Below are positions 1 to 8,810 of a DNA stretch of 64,000 bases, piece by piece. Below the pieces are notes generated by a model. The model did no database searches. It was not told where the DNA came from and worked only from the letters and a program-made list of their open reading frames with translations. Within the stretch, counting starts at the first letter, position 1. The number at the start of each line of letters is the position of its first letter. Origin of the DNA: Haloplanus sp. HW8-1. GTDB taxonomy: Archaea; Halobacteriota; Halobacteria; Halobacteriales; Haloferacaceae. The position numbers and the translations under genes are program-made. The stretch lies in the NCBI RefSeq assembly GCF_023703795.1, contig NZ_CP098518.1:1240001-1304000 (forward strand), given 5' to 3'.

Positions 1-1390
1 CGGCGTTCTCGCCGAACTCCTGGGCGATGTACTCCGCGACGGTACCCTCGGTCGGCTGTCCGGAGTCGTAGTAGATGGAGAGGGTCACCTGCTCGCCCGA
101 CCCATCGACGAGCGTCTCGCCGTCGTAGGCGTACTCGGTGTCCGACAGCGCGGATTCGAGCCGCGACCGCGTGGGTTCCGGGCCGTACCTGTCGCCGACG
201 CCGAACGCCTCGACCCGGCTGTCGTCGTACCAGTCGGACCACCGCGGCTGCATCGTCTGAGCCACGTCGGCGTAACCCCGGAGGACGTTCTCGACGACTG
301 TCTCCTTGTTCACCGCGAAGGCGAGCGCGCGGCGGACCGCCTTCGATCGGAACGGCTTCCACCCGTTCGCCCGCATGTTGTAGACGATCAACCGGAGGTA
401 CGGCTGGGGGGTGACGTTGACCGTGACGTTCGACAGGTTCTCGAACCGCGTGGCTTTGTCGGGCGGGATGCCCGCGGAGTCGACTTCACCGGACTCCAAG
501 GCACCCAGGCGGGTGCTCTCCTCGCTGATGATCCGTGTGGTCTCCCCCTCGAAGTACGGCGCCTCGGCGAAGCGCTCGGGGATCCCCTCGACGTCCTGCA
601 GGTAGTAGTCGTCATTGCGGGTGACGGTGTACCGTGCCGACCGTTCCCACGACTCGTAGGTGTAGGGACCGAGATTGCCCGTGTACGCCAGCGTGTTGAG
701 TTCCTCGTCCTGCTTGAGTCCCTTCGTGTCCTGATTCGGGACGTACTTCTCTAAGATTCCCTTGGGAATACACTGCTGGCGCCAGAGCATCGGCTTGAAC
801 GGCAGCGAGGGATCCACCTCGAACAGCCGGATCTCGAAGGTCAGTTCTCCCGTCCGCTCGACGGGGACCGGTTCGCGTTGTCCCGACTCGGGGTTCACCC
901 GGAACCAGTCGCCGGCGTTCGGATAGCCGCTCCAGTTCGGCTGGGCCTGGAAGACGTTCTTGATCATGTAGACCCAGTCCTCGGCGGTCATCCGGCCGTA
1001 GCCCGCCCCCCACTCCAAGTTGTCCCGGAGTTCGATCTCGTAGACGCGCCCGTCGTCGGTCGAGTAATCCCCCCAGAGCGGGAAGATCTCCCGGTTCGGC
1101 TTGATCGCCCAGATGCCATCGAGCGTGGCGGTGACGAACGAACCGGAGGTGGCATCGGCGATGGTCAGCCAGTTGAGCGACTGGGCGTCGACGCTCGACG
1201 CGGAGACGTACCTCCCCCCGACGCTCCGGTCGGTTCCCTCCGTGTTGGTGGTGTCGCTCCCGTTCCCCGAACAGCCAGCGAACCCGGCGACGCCCGTCGC
1301 CCCGAGAAGTTTCAACACGTCGCGGCGCCCCCGCCGCCCCCGACGCTCCGCCGTGCCCAGAGTACCCCGGCGGTCGTTACCAGACGCCAT
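1..1390 (-). CDS. ABC transporter substrate-binding lipoprotein, peptide/nickel family (partial)
   Basis: Extracellular solute-binding component of a Dpp/Opp-type ABC importer (SBP family 5), C-terminus cut off by the window start. The reading frame is open from the ATG at 1390 to base 1. The N-terminus has twin arginines (RRGRRD), a short hydrophobic stretch and a lipobox (GFAGC), so I infer Tat export and lipid anchoring, usual for haloarchaeal binding proteins. Family-like stretches follow: a conserved core near EIELRDNLEWG, and FRSKAVRRALAFAVNK typical of the second lobe. About 463 codons are visible; full-length members are about 550-620. Permease and ATPase genes, if linked, lie to the left. 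The substrate cannot be read from sequence. Confidence 0.85.
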   Translation of the reverse strand, partial: MASGNDRRGTLGTAERRGRRGRRDVLKLLGATGVAGFAGCSGNGSDTTNTEGTDRSVGGRYVSASSVDAQSLNWLTIADATSGSFVTATLDGIWAIKPNREIFPLWGDYSTDDGRVYEIELRDNLEWGAGYGRMTAEDWVYMIKNVFQAQPNWSGYPNAGDWFRVNPESGQREPVPVERTGELTFEIRLFEVDPSLPFKPMLWRQQCIPKGILEKYVPNQDTKGLKQDEELNTLAYTGNLGPYTYESWERSARYTVTRNDDYYLQDVEGIPERFAEAPYFEGETTRIISEESTRLGALESGEVDSAGIPPDKATRFENLSNVTVNVTPQPYLRLIVYNMRANGWKPFRSKAVRRALAFAVNKETVVENVLRGYADVAQTMQPRWSDWYDDSRVEAFGVGDRYGPEPTRSRLESALSDTEYAYDGETLVDGSGEQVTLSIYYDSGQPTEGTVAEYIAQEFGENA

Positions 1391-1464
1391 ACCTCTTCAA
1401 AACGTCGGTGCGCACTAATACCCATCGGTCAGTAGAATCGGCCGACTCCGGCGAGACAGTTCGG

Positions 1465-2031
1465 TTATCCGTCGCCGTGCGGGTCGACGATGATGACCTC
1501 GCCGTCCTCGACGGTGACGTTGATGAGCGTCTTGACGCTGTAGCCGGCGTCGTCGAGGTCGTTCGGCCCGGCCTTCTTGATCACCGCGACGACGTCGATC
1601 ACCTCGGCGCCGATGTGCTCTAGGGCGTCCAGAATCGCCTTCATCGTCCCGCCAGTCGAGAGCACGTCGTCGAGGACGAGTACCCTGTCGCCCGCCTCGA
1701 CGTCGTTGATGTACATTTCGCTCTCCGAGTAGCCGGTCTGAGCCGACAGCGACACCTCCCCGTCGAGGCCGTACTGGCGTTTCCGGATCACCACGAGCGG
1801 AACGTCCGTCATCAGTGAGACGGCGGTGGAGATGTGGATGCCCATCGCCGCGGGCGTGACGATCTTGTCGACATCTTCGAGGTCGGCCTTCCGGATGATC
1901 TTGATCACGATCTCCCGCAGGAGTTCGGGACGGAGCATCGGAACGCCGTCGCTGACGGGGTGGACGAAGTACTCGTACTCCCCTTTCTCGATGATCGGCG
2001 CGTCGAGAAGCGACTGCCGCAACTGGTCCAT
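1465..2031 (-). CDS. hpt: Hypoxanthine/guanine-type purine phosphoribosyltransferase
   Basis: Type I phosphoribosyltransferase of 188 residues that joins a purine base to PRPP in purine salvage. The PRPP-binding loop is clear ([13 protein letters not shown], about residues 116-128), with an upstream KRQYGL region. It matches the archaeal HGPRT/APRT-like group, in which base specificity (hypoxanthine, guanine or adenine) is hard to assign from sequence. The ATG at 2031 sits about 26 nt after a TTTTTATT element (2054-2061), consistent with leaderless transcription. Purine synthesis genes follow about 1.2 kb to the right, so salvage and de novo genes lie in one neighbourhood, although not in one operon. 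Confidence 0.85.
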   Translation of the reverse strand: MDQLRQSLLDAPIIEKGEYEYFVHPVSDGVPMLRPELLREIVIKIIRKADLEDVDKIVTPAAMGIHISTAVSLMTDVPLVVIRKRQYGLDGEVSLSAQTGYSESEMYINDVEAGDRVLVLDDVLSTGGTMKAILDALEHIGAEVIDVVAVIKKAGPNDLDDAGYSVKTLINVTVEDGEVIIVDPHGDG

Positions 2032-2052
2032 GACGCCTCTATCGAACGTCGA

Positions 2053-2061
2053 GAATAAAAA
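2053..2061 (-). promoter_or_regulatory. TATA-like box of hpt
   Basis: On the minus strand a T-rich TTTTTATT element is centred about 26 nt before the hpt ATG. This is the archaeal TATA-to-start spacing expected for a leaderless mRNA. Assigned by eye. Confidence 0.45.
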
Positions 2062-2150
2062 CTGGCGATTCCGGGAGCGCCGGTCGCCTCGTCGGACGGG
2101 CCATGCGCTCCCGCGAGGGAGGGATCTTCGCCGCGTGGGGTCTCGCTCGA

Positions 2151-2714
2151 TCAGTCCGTGATGAACTCGTTGTCCCGCCAGTTGACGCCGTTTTTCTCGG
2201 CCTGGGACTGGCTGGGGTTCTCGACGACCTCGACGGAGGCGGGCCGGTCCTCGCCCTCGACGATCCGGGTCGCTTTGAGTTTGTCGTCCTCTTCGACGAT
2301 GGCGGTCAGCGTGCCCTTCTCGGACATCCGTGCGATGTCACGGAGCACGAGGAACATGGGGTACTGCAGGGCGGTGTTCTGAAGTACCGTCTCGCGGTCG
2401 CCCTTGAAGCAGGCGAACTCGACGAGTTCCGAGGGAATCTCCTCCTCTTCCTCCTGCCAGGGACCGCCGGCGCGCGGCGGTTCCTCCTCGTAGACGCGCG
2501 TCTCGGTGACGCTCGCTTTGAGCTGGGCTGTCGGGGTGTATTTGCTCAGACCCTCGTCCTCGGCGACGGCTTTCAGGATGAGCGTGTTGTTTCGTCGTGT
2601 GAGCGTTACGTCGGCGATTTCGGGAGGGAGTTCGGGGTCCCCCTCGAAATAGTCTTGTACGTCTTCGAGTGGCAGTTCGAGCGTCGAATGGAGTCGATAT
2701 ACGCGGCCTGACAT
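2151..2714 (-). CDS. Conserved haloarchaeal protein (DUF7110-like)
   Basis: Soluble acidic protein of 187 residues. It starts [14 protein letters not shown] and has an N-terminal beta-rich half that may bind a ligand or nucleic acid, a very acidic linker (EEEEEIP) and a mixed alpha/beta C-terminal half. I recall this as a haloarchaea-only conserved family (probably DUF7110) with no assigned function. No signal peptide, membrane segment or catalytic motif is visible. A CATATAAG-type element lies on the minus strand near 2775-2783, giving a short leader. It is transcribed separately from the glutaredoxin upstream. Confidence 0.75.
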   Translation of the reverse strand: MSGRVYRLHSTLELPLEDVQDYFEGDPELPPEIADVTLTRRNNTLILKAVAEDEGLSKYTPTAQLKASVTETRVYEEEPPRAGGPWQEEEEEIPSELVEFACFKGDRETVLQNTALQYPMFLVLRDIARMSEKGTLTAIVEEDDKLKATRIVEGEDRPASVEVVENPSQSQAEKNGVNWRDNEFITD

Positions 2715-2821
2715 AGTTTGTTCTCGGCGAGGGTAGCGCCACTACGCCCGTCTACCGGGACGTAGGGGACCTGTGCTTATATGACCTACTGTTCCCGTTG
2801 GTCGGCGAACACGTTGGCGTG

Positions 2822-3166
2822 TCACGCTCCGGCGAGTGTCGCCTCGAGTTCGCCCCGTTCGTCGAGTTCGGCGAGGACGTCGCTCCCGCCGACGAACTCC
2901 CCTTCGACGTACGTCTGTGGTGTCGTCTCCCATCCACTGTGGGCTTCGAGGGCGTCACGGAACTCCGGCAGCGCCGGCAACACGTCCACTGTCTCGAAAT
3001 CGTCGACGTACTGGTCGATCAGTTCGAGCGCTCGCTGGGAGTAGCCACACTGGGGCATCAGGCGGTTGCCCTTCATGAACAACACCACGTCGTTCTCTTC
3101 GATGGCGGCGTCGACACGCGCCTGTACGTCCTCGGCGTCGAGGTCGCTGCCGGGTTGGAACGTCAT
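2822..3166 (-). CDS. Monothiol glutaredoxin
   Basis: Grx-related protein of 114 residues with a thioredoxin fold. The active site is Cys40 in the motif PQCGYS, in the KGNRLMPQCGYS context typical of monothiol (Grx4/CGFS-like) glutaredoxins. These carry or deliver Fe-S clusters and interact with low-molecular-weight thiols; haloarchaea use gamma-glutamylcysteine rather than glutathione. The TPQTYVEGEFVGG segment is the cis-proline and thiol-binding loop. I use the internal ATG at 3166 because the family homology starts there and a TTTTACT box lies 25 nt upstream. A perfect 14-bp palindrome sits immediately beyond that box. Confidence 0.85.
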   Translation of the reverse strand: MTFQPGSDLDAEDVQARVDAAIEENDVVLFMKGNRLMPQCGYSQRALELIDQYVDDFETVDVLPALPEFRDALEAHSGWETTPQTYVEGEFVGGSDVLAELDERGELEATLAGA

Positions 3167-3187
3167 GCTCCGACGTAGGATACCGCG

Positions 3188-3209
3188 AGTAAAAGGGGTT
3201 GCGCAACCC
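3188..3209 (-). promoter_or_regulatory. Glutaredoxin promoter with perfect palindrome, possibly purB terminator
   Basis: On the minus strand GGGTTGCGCAACCC (3196-3209) is a perfect 14-bp palindrome followed by CTTTTACT, the presumed TATA box (3188-3194) of the glutaredoxin gene. It begins 8 bases after the purB stop codon. It could be an operator overlapping the BRE/TATA region, or a GC-rich stem followed by T residues ending purB transcripts. Confidence 0.45.
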
Positions 3210-3216
3210 GAAGCCG

Positions 3217-4593
3217 TCACTCTTCGGCCAGCGACGACGCCATGCCGGTGTAGCCAGCCGGCGTCAGTGCCCGGAGTTCCGCCCGCACCGACTCCTCGAC
3301 GTCCAGGTCGTCGAACAGGTCTCGGAAGTCGTCGAGTGTCACCCGCTCGCCCCGCGTGAGGTCTTTCACGCGCTCGTAGGCCTCGGTGTCGCCCTCGCGG
3401 CGGAGGATCGTCTGGACCGCCTCGCCGATCACTTCGGGCGTCGCCGCCAGTTCCTCGCGCATCACCGTCTCGTTGGGGACGACCGTCGTCAGTCCCGTTT
3501 CGGTCTTGCGGTAGCCGATGAGACAGTGACCGAGGGCCGCGCCCACGTTTCGCTTGACCGTCGAGTCCGAGAGGTCGCGCTGGAGGCGTGAGGTGGTGAC
3601 GTAGTCCGCGAGGAAGGTCAGATCCGCGTTGGCCTTCGAGAGGTTCCCCTCGCTGTTCTCGAAGTCGATGGGGTTGACCTTGTGGGGCATCGTCGACGAT
3701 CCCGTCTCACCATCGACGGCCCGCTGACCGAGGTAGCGATCCGAGACGTAGAGCCACGCGTCGCGGTCCAGATCGAGCAGGACGTTGTTGACGCCACGCA
3801 GGGTATCGAACAGCGTTGCGAGGTCATCACAGGGGTTGACCTGTGTCGTCAGCGGCGTGTGATCCAGGCCAAGATCGGTGACGAACGCCCGCGAGAAGGC
3901 CGGCCAGTCCACGTCGGGGTAGGCGGCGACGTGGGCGGCGTAGGTGCCCGAGGCGCCCGCGAGTTTTCCCGAGAGTCCGTCCGCGGCCGACCGGACCCGG
4001 CCCATCGCCCGGCCCAGACGGGCGGCGTACACCGCCATCTCCTTGCCGAACGTCGTCGGCGTCGCCGGCTGGCCGTGGGTCCGGGCGAGCATCGGCGTGT
4101 CCCCGTACTCGTGGGCCATCGCCGTCAGTTCGTCGCGAACGTCCGAAAGCGCCGGCAGGAGGACGTCCTCGACGGCCGGTTTGACGAGCAATCGGTGTGC
4201 GAGGTTGTTCACGTCCTCGCTGGTCAGGCCGAAGTGGATCCAGGGATGGAGCGACTCGTCGGTGCGCGTCCGGAGGAAATACTCGACGGCTTTCACGTCG
4301 TGGTTGGTCGCCGCGTAGCCCGCGGCACCTTCGGTCTCCAGACGCTTGACGAGTCGGGCGTCCTCGGCGTCGAACGAGCGATAGCAGTTCCGGATGGCGG
4401 CCGGATCGTCGACGGCGACTGGCGTCGCGTCGAGGGCGGCGAGCGCCAGCAGATACTCGACTTCGACGCGCACTCGGGCCCGCATGAGCGCCGACTCGCT
4501 CGCGTACGGCACGAGGGGTTCGGTGTAACGTGCGTAGCGTCCGTCGAGCGGCGAGACCGCCGCGAGCGGGTCGCTCCGTGGCAGATCCGTCAT
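3217..4593 (-). CDS. purB: Adenylosuccinate lyase
   Basis: Lyase of 458 residues acting twice in purine synthesis: SAICAR to AICAR plus fumarate, and adenylosuccinate to AMP plus fumarate. The fumarase/aspartase superfamily signature GSSTMPHKVNP is present (about residue 289 on), as are the THGQPATPTTFGKE segment with the catalytic histidine region and the N-terminal LDGRYARYTEPL. Length is normal. The ATG at 4593 is favoured over longer in-frame extensions because homology begins at MTDLPRSDPL and an AT-rich box in a palindrome (4615-4626) lies 27 nt upstream. It is divergent from the purN-purH fusion, 90 bp away, so a shared regulatory region is likely. Confidence 0.95.
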   Translation of the reverse strand: MTDLPRSDPLAAVSPLDGRYARYTEPLVPYASESALMRARVRVEVEYLLALAALDATPVAVDDPAAIRNCYRSFDAEDARLVKRLETEGAAGYAATNHDVKAVEYFLRTRTDESLHPWIHFGLTSEDVNNLAHRLLVKPAVEDVLLPALSDVRDELTAMAHEYGDTPMLARTHGQPATPTTFGKEMAVYAARLGRAMGRVRSAADGLSGKLAGASGTYAAHVAAYPDVDWPAFSRAFVTDLGLDHTPLTTQVNPCDDLATLFDTLRGVNNVLLDLDRDAWLYVSDRYLGQRAVDGETGSSTMPHKVNPIDFENSEGNLSKANADLTFLADYVTTSRLQRDLSDSTVKRNVGAALGHCLIGYRKTETGLTTVVPNETVMREELAATPEVIGEAVQTILRREGDTEAYERVKDLTRGERVTLDDFRDLFDDLDVEESVRAELRALTPAGYTGMASSLAEE

Positions 4594-4614
4594 GCCCGGG
4601 ACTGCCCGTGGACG

Positions 4615-4626
4615 ACGCAAAAGCGT
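4615..4626. promoter_or_regulatory. Palindromic TATA-like element between purB and purNH
   Basis: ACGCAAAAGCGT is a perfect interrupted palindrome centred about 27 nt before the purB ATG. Its CTTTTG core on the minus strand is the likely TATA box. It lies in the 90-bp divergent intergenic region between purB and the purN-purH fusion, so a repressor binding here could affect both genes; that is inference. Confidence 0.4.
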
Positions 4627-4683
4627 ACCGATCCCCCCGACGATGTCGCAACTGTTTTTCCCACGCGCGGACCTCCCTCGACT

Positions 4684-6261
4684 ATGCTCCGAATCGCGGG
4701 TCTCGCCGGCAATCGCGGACGGAACCTGATGCACCTCGCGGATCTGGCGCCCGGCGGCGCCGAACTGGCCGTCGTCTGTACCGACGACGAGTCGGCGCCG
4801 GTCCTCTCTGCGGCCGCAGACCGGGGAATCCCGACCGAGGTGGTCACGCGCGGCGTCGACGAGTCGAAGGCCGACCACGAGTCACGGCTGCTGGATCGGC
4901 TCGGCGACTACGAGTTCGACCTCGTCTGCATGGACGGCTACATGCGCATCCTCTCGGGTGACCTGCTCGACGAACTGCCGACGACGCTGAACGTTCACCC
5001 CTCACTCCTCCCGGCGTTCCGTGGCGACGACGCCCACGAGCAGGCGCTCGGGGCCGGCGTCCGCACGACCGGCTGCACCGTCCACGTCGCCACCGAGGAA
5101 CTCGACGCCGGCCCAATCGTCACCCAGGAGGCGGTCCCGGTCCGCGAGGGCGACGACGCCGCCGACCTCAAGCGTCGCGTCCTCCACGAGGCAGAGTTCA
5201 AGGCCTACCCCCGCGCAGTGAAGTGGTTCGCCGAGGATCGCGTGACCGTCGACGACGACGGCGTCACCGTCGAGGGCGACGAGGCGGGGCAGTTCCCGAC
5301 CCGGCGGATCGTCTCCGACGACCGCTCCCGAACGCTGCGGTACGGCGAGAACCCTCACCAGGACGCCGCGCTGTACGCCGACGCCGCGAGCGGCGAGGCG
5401 AGCGTCGTCCACGCCGAGCAGTTGAACCCGGGGGCGAAGGCCCTGTCGTACAACAACTTCAACGACGCCGACGCCGCCCTCGACCTGATCCGGGAGTTCG
5501 AGGAGCCGGCGGCGGCGGTGATCAAACACACCAACCCGGCGGGGTGTGCGACCGCCGATACGCTCGCTGAGGCCTACGACGACGCCCTCGCTACCGACGC
5601 GATGAGCGCCTTCGGGGGCATCGTCGCGCTCAACCGCCCCTGTGACGCCGCGACGGCCGACTCCATCGTCGAGTCGTTCAAGGAGGTCGTCGTGGCGCCC
5701 GGCTACACGGACGGCGCTCTCGACGTACTCACCGAGACGGAGGACCTCCGCGTCCTCGACGTGGAGTCGATCGGCGAGCGGGAGTCGACGCTGCGGGAGA
5801 AACCTCTGACGGGCGGTCGCCTCGTGCAGGAACGCGACGACTGGGTTCCGACCCGCGAGGATCTGGAGGTCGTCACCGAACGCGACCCGACCGACGGGGA
5901 AATCGAGACGATGCTGTTCGCGTGGCGGACGCTGAAACACGTCAAATCGAACGGCATCGTCTTCGCCTCGGGCACCGAGACGGTCGGCATCGGCATGGGA
6001 CAGGTCAGCCGGGTCGACGCCGTCCGACTGGCGGCGATGAAGGCGGACGAACACGCCGAGGGGAAGTCCGCGGACGGGGCAGTGATGGCCTCAGACGCCT
6101 TCTTCCCGTTCCCAGACGGCGTCGAGGCGGCCGCCGAGGCGGGCGTCGAGGCCGTGATCCAACCCGGCGGCTCCGTCAACGACGAGGACGTCATCGCCGC
6201 CGCGGACGACCACGGGATGGCGATGGCGTTCACCGGAAAGCGGTGTTTCAGACACGACTGA
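4684..6261 (+). CDS. purH: Phosphoribosylglycinamide formyltransferase / AICAR formyltransferase fusion (PurN-PurH)
   Basis: Bifunctional protein of 525 residues. Residues 1 to about 185 are a PurN-type formyltransferase fold (catalytic NVHPSLLPAFRG loop, later TGCTVHV and LDAGPIV). From about 200 the AICAR transformylase domain of PurH follows (RTLRYGENPHQ, IKHTNPAGCA with the catalytic Lys-His pair, AFGGIVALN, QPGGSVNDEDVI). The N-terminal MGS-like IMP cyclohydrolase domain of bacterial PurH is absent. Haloarchaea are known to use a separate PurO for that step, so this protein would do the two formyl transfers only. The ATG at 4684 begins the PurN homology; a longer upstream extension of the frame is antisense to purB and not used. 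Confidence 0.93.
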   Translation: MLRIAGLAGNRGRNLMHLADLAPGGAELAVVCTDDESAPVLSAAADRGIPTEVVTRGVDESKADHESRLLDRLGDYEFDLVCMDGYMRILSGDLLDELPTTLNVHPSLLPAFRGDDAHEQALGAGVRTTGCTVHVATEELDAGPIVTQEAVPVREGDDAADLKRRVLHEAEFKAYPRAVKWFAEDRVTVDDDGVTVEGDEAGQFPTRRIVSDDRSRTLRYGENPHQDAALYADAASGEASVVHAEQLNPGAKALSYNNFNDADAALDLIREFEEPAAAVIKHTNPAGCATADTLAEAYDDALATDAMSAFGGIVALNRPCDAATADSIVESFKEVVVAPGYTDGALDVLTETEDLRVLDVESIGERESTLREKPLTGGRLVQERDDWVPTREDLEVVTERDPTDGEIETMLFAWRTLKHVKSNGIVFASGTETVGIGMGQVSRVDAVRLAAMKADEHAEGKSADGAVMASDAFFPFPDGVEAAAEAGVEAVIQPGGSVNDEDVIAAADDHGMAMAFTGKRCFRHD

Positions 6262-6489
6262 GCGACGATTCCCCCGATCGTGCCCGGACGCGAGGTGGTG
6301 TAGGTTGACGCCCACGGCCGGGACGTCGCGATCGGGGACGGCTTCGAGCGTCCGAGCCGAGATCACCGGCGTCTCGTTCGTGGACCGAGTGACGCGCGAC
6401 CGGCGAACCCGGCTCCGGCGAACGACCCCGTCGGCGCGGCCGTCTCCCGTGTAACAACGTTTAAGCGCGGATCGCCACCACGGTCACCT
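6262..6489. other. Intergenic region upstream of purK
   Basis: There is no credible gene in this 228-bp gap between the PurN-PurH fusion and purK. The right end carries the purK promoter. Confidence 0.6.
6458..6466 (+). promoter_or_regulatory. TATA-like box of purK
   Basis: The CGTTTAAGC element is centred about 27 nt before the purK ATG, the spacing of a leaderless haloarchaeal promoter. Confidence 0.5.
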
Positions 6490-7653
6490 ATGACGATAAC
6501 CGTCCCCGGCCCAACCCTCGGCGTCGTCGGCGGCGGCCAACTCGGCCGCATGCTCGCCGAGGCGGCCGCGCCTCTCGGCGTCGAGACCATCGTCCTCGAT
6601 CCGACGCCGGACTGCCCGGCCGCACCGGTCGCCCGCGATCAGATCGTCGGCGACTTCGACGATCCCGACGCGATCGGTCGGCTTGCGGATCGCACGGACG
6701 CGCTGACCTACGAGATCGAACTCGCGGATCCGGACCACCTCGCGACTGCGAGCGCCGACGCGGGCGTGCCGGTTCAGCCGGCGCCGGAGACCCTGCGGAC
6801 GATTCAGGACAAGTACGCGGAAAAGGAGATGCTCTCGGGGGCCGGCGTGCCGGTTCCCGACTACCGCCGCGTCGACTCGGTGGCCGATCTCGAAGCCGCC
6901 GTCGAGGCGTTCGGCGCGGTGATGCTGAAAGCGCGGACGGGCGGCTACGACGGACGGGGGAACGTCCCGGTTCGGTCCGTCGACGACGCGGCGGCCGCGA
7001 TCCGGGAGATCGGCTCCGAGGCCGACCCCGACGCGGTCGCCGAGACGTTCGTCGACTTCGAGCGCGAAGTCTCCGTCATCGGCGTCCAGGGCGACGGCGA
7101 GGTTCGAACCTTCCCCGTCGGCGAGAACGTCCACGAGGCGGAGATCTTGCGGGAGACGATCGTGCCCGCGCGCACGACCGAGGCCGTCGCGGAGCGGGCA
7201 CAGGCGGTCGCCCGCGACGTCCTCGACACGCTGGAGGGCCGCGGCGTCTTCGGCATCGAACTCTTCGAGACGAGCGACGGGGAGATACTGGTCAACGAGA
7301 TCGCGCCCCGACCGCACAACTCCGGGCACTGGAGCATCGAGGGCGCCGTCACGTCGCAGTTCGAACAGCACGCCCGCGCCGTACTGGGGTGGCCGCTGGG
7401 GTCGACCCACCGGCGGGCGCCGACGGTGAGCGCCAACGTCCTGGGGAGCGGCGAGAAGTCCCGTCCGGCGGAACTCGCCGGCGTCGAGGCGGTCCTCGAA
7501 CGCGAGGCGGCTCACCTCCACTGGTACGGCAAGGACGACGTGCGACCCCTTCGGAAGATGGGACACGTCACCGCGACGGGTGACCCGGACGCCGACCCGA
7601 CCGATCTGCTCGAATCGACACGCGAACTGCGCGAGCGACTGGAGTTCCGATGA
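6490..7653 (+). CDS. purK: 5-(carboxyamino)imidazole ribonucleotide synthase
   Basis: ATP-grasp enzyme of 387 residues making N5-CAIR from AIR, bicarbonate and ATP. The N-terminal LGVVGGGQLGRML motif is diagnostic. The ATP-grasp region includes IQDKYAEKEML, MLKARTGGYDGRGN (nucleotide-binding lysine and glycine loop), FEREVSVIGV, and EIAPRPHNSGHW with metal and substrate residues. Length is normal. Its stop overlaps the purE start by 4 bp (ATGA), so the two enzymes, which act in sequence, are translationally coupled. Confidence 0.95.
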   Translation: MTITVPGPTLGVVGGGQLGRMLAEAAAPLGVETIVLDPTPDCPAAPVARDQIVGDFDDPDAIGRLADRTDALTYEIELADPDHLATASADAGVPVQPAPETLRTIQDKYAEKEMLSGAGVPVPDYRRVDSVADLEAAVEAFGAVMLKARTGGYDGRGNVPVRSVDDAAAAIREIGSEADPDAVAETFVDFEREVSVIGVQGDGEVRTFPVGENVHEAEILRETIVPARTTEAVAERAQAVARDVLDTLEGRGVFGIELFETSDGEILVNEIAPRPHNSGHWSIEGAVTSQFEQHARAVLGWPLGSTHRRAPTVSANVLGSGEKSRPAELAGVEAVLEREAAHLHWYGKDDVRPLRKMGHVTATGDPDADPTDLLESTRELRERLEFR

Positions 7654-8267
7654 CCGACGACATCGACGACATCATCGACGACCTGCACGCACAGGCGGCC
7701 GACGACAGCGACCCCGAGACGACCCCCGAGGTTGGGATCATCATGGGGTCGGACTCCGACCTCGACATCATGGCGGGGGCCTACGAGGCCCTTCGCGAAC
7801 TGGGATTCGCGGAGCAGACCGACTACCACGACCCGTCCGAGGCCCGCTTTACTTTCGAGAGCTACGTCGTCTCCGCCCACCGAACGCCGGACCTGCTGTA
7901 CGCGTACGGCGAGACGGCCGCGGACCGCGGACTGGACGTGATAATCGCGGGGGCAGGCGGGAAGTCGGCCGACCTGCCGAACATGACCGCCTCCATCGCC
8001 TACCCGCTGCCGGTGATCGGGGTGCCGGTCCAGGAGAAGTCGGTCGACTCGGTGATCGGCATGCCGACGGGCGCACCGATCGTCGCCGTCGACGCGGGCA
8101 AGTCGTACAACGCGGCGCTGTCGGCGGTTCAGATCCTCGGGCGCCGACACGACGAACTCGTCGACCGACTCGGCGCCGAACACGACGCTCTCCGGTCGGG
8201 GGTGGCCGACGTCTCTCGGACCCTCCACGACCTCGGCATCGACGGGTTCAGGAACCGTCACGAGTAG
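7650..8267 (+). CDS. purE: N5-carboxyaminoimidazole ribonucleotide mutase
   Basis: Class I PurE of 205 residues, converting N5-CAIR to CAIR after PurK. Conserved motifs are IIMGSDSDLDIM, VVSAHRTPDLLY and a glycine loop GAGGKSADLPNM. In bacterial class I PurE the last loop usually reads GAGGAAHLPGM, so the alanine/histidine positions differ here; I infer a lineage variant rather than loss of function because the rest is intact. There is an acidic N-terminal extension of about 25 residues and a C-terminal helical tail of about 45 beyond the catalytic core. The start overlaps purK by 4 bp. Confidence 0.92.
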   Translation: MTDDIDDIIDDLHAQAADDSDPETTPEVGIIMGSDSDLDIMAGAYEALRELGFAEQTDYHDPSEARFTFESYVVSAHRTPDLLYAYGETAADRGLDVIIAGAGGKSADLPNMTASIAYPLPVIGVPVQEKSVDSVIGMPTGAPIVAVDAGKSYNAALSAVQILGRRHDELVDRLGAEHDALRSGVADVSRTLHDLGIDGFRNRHE

Positions 8268-8337
8268 TCCGAGTGGCAGGCTCAACAGGCCGTAACTCGG
8301 GAGAATTCGGACGTAAATTGGCGTACGGAGTCGAACG

Positions 8338-8358
8338 GCATAAATCAACGCTTATGAG
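8338..8358 (+). promoter_or_regulatory. Promoter of the nuo operon
   Basis: Two AT-rich elements, GCATAAATC (8338-8346) and CTTATGAG (8351-8358), precede nuoA (start 8397). Either could be the TATA box, giving a leader of roughly 15-32 nt. It is the only plausible promoter ahead of the gene cluster that runs to 18823. Confidence 0.4.
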
Positions 8359-8396
8359 GGAGCACTCCTAACCGCCAGGACGACAGGAATCAAGGC

Positions 8397-8810
8397 ATGA
8401 ATCAGTGGATAGCAATCGGTGCGCTCGGCCTCGTGGGCGTCGGCATTCCCATCGGCATGATGGTCGTGTCGGCGCTCCTCCGGCCGAGCGTCTCCGAACA
8501 GGGAAAGACGGTCATCTACGAGAGCGGCGAGGTGCCGACGGGGACGGCGCACGTCCAGTTCAACATCCAGTACTACATGGTCGCGCTGTTGTTCGTCGTC
8601 TTCGACGTCGAAACCGTCCTGATCTTCCCGTGGACGATGATCTATCGGTCCGCGCTGGAGAACGGGGCGACACTCACACAGACCCTCGTGCCGATGCTGG
8701 TGTTCATCGGCGTCCTCGTCGTCGGCCTCGTCTGGGCCTGGCGGAACGGCGCGGTCGAGTGGGTCAAGAGTCCGCGCGCGTCCCGCCGCAAAACCGAGAG
8801 ACAATCATGA
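8397..8810 (+). CDS. nuoA: NADH dehydrogenase-like complex subunit A
   Basis: Membrane subunit of 137 residues at the hinge between the peripheral and membrane arms of the complex I-like quinone reductase. Three membrane helices are predicted by eye, with the family motif FNIQYYMVALLFVVFDVE between the first and second (conserved Asp/Glu). The positively charged C-terminal tail after the third helix is longer than in bacteria. It is the first gene of the nuo operon and overlaps nuoB by 4 bp. Confidence 0.93.
   Translation: MNQWIAIGALGLVGVGIPIGMMVVSALLRPSVSEQGKTVIYESGEVPTGTAHVQFNIQYYMVALLFVVFDVETVLIFPWTMIYRSALENGATLTQTLVPMLVFIGVLVVGLVWAWRNGAVEWVKSPRASRRKTERQS

Noticed and set aside
878-1435. 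Long plus-strand frames opposite the ABC binding protein
   Set aside because: They are antisense frames produced by high GC3; the minus-strand frame has a Tat/lipobox signal and family motifs.
3682-4683. In-frame extension of the PurN-PurH fusion to 859 residues
   Set aside because: The extra N-terminal region is antisense to purB and Arg-rich; homology starts at the ATG at 4684.
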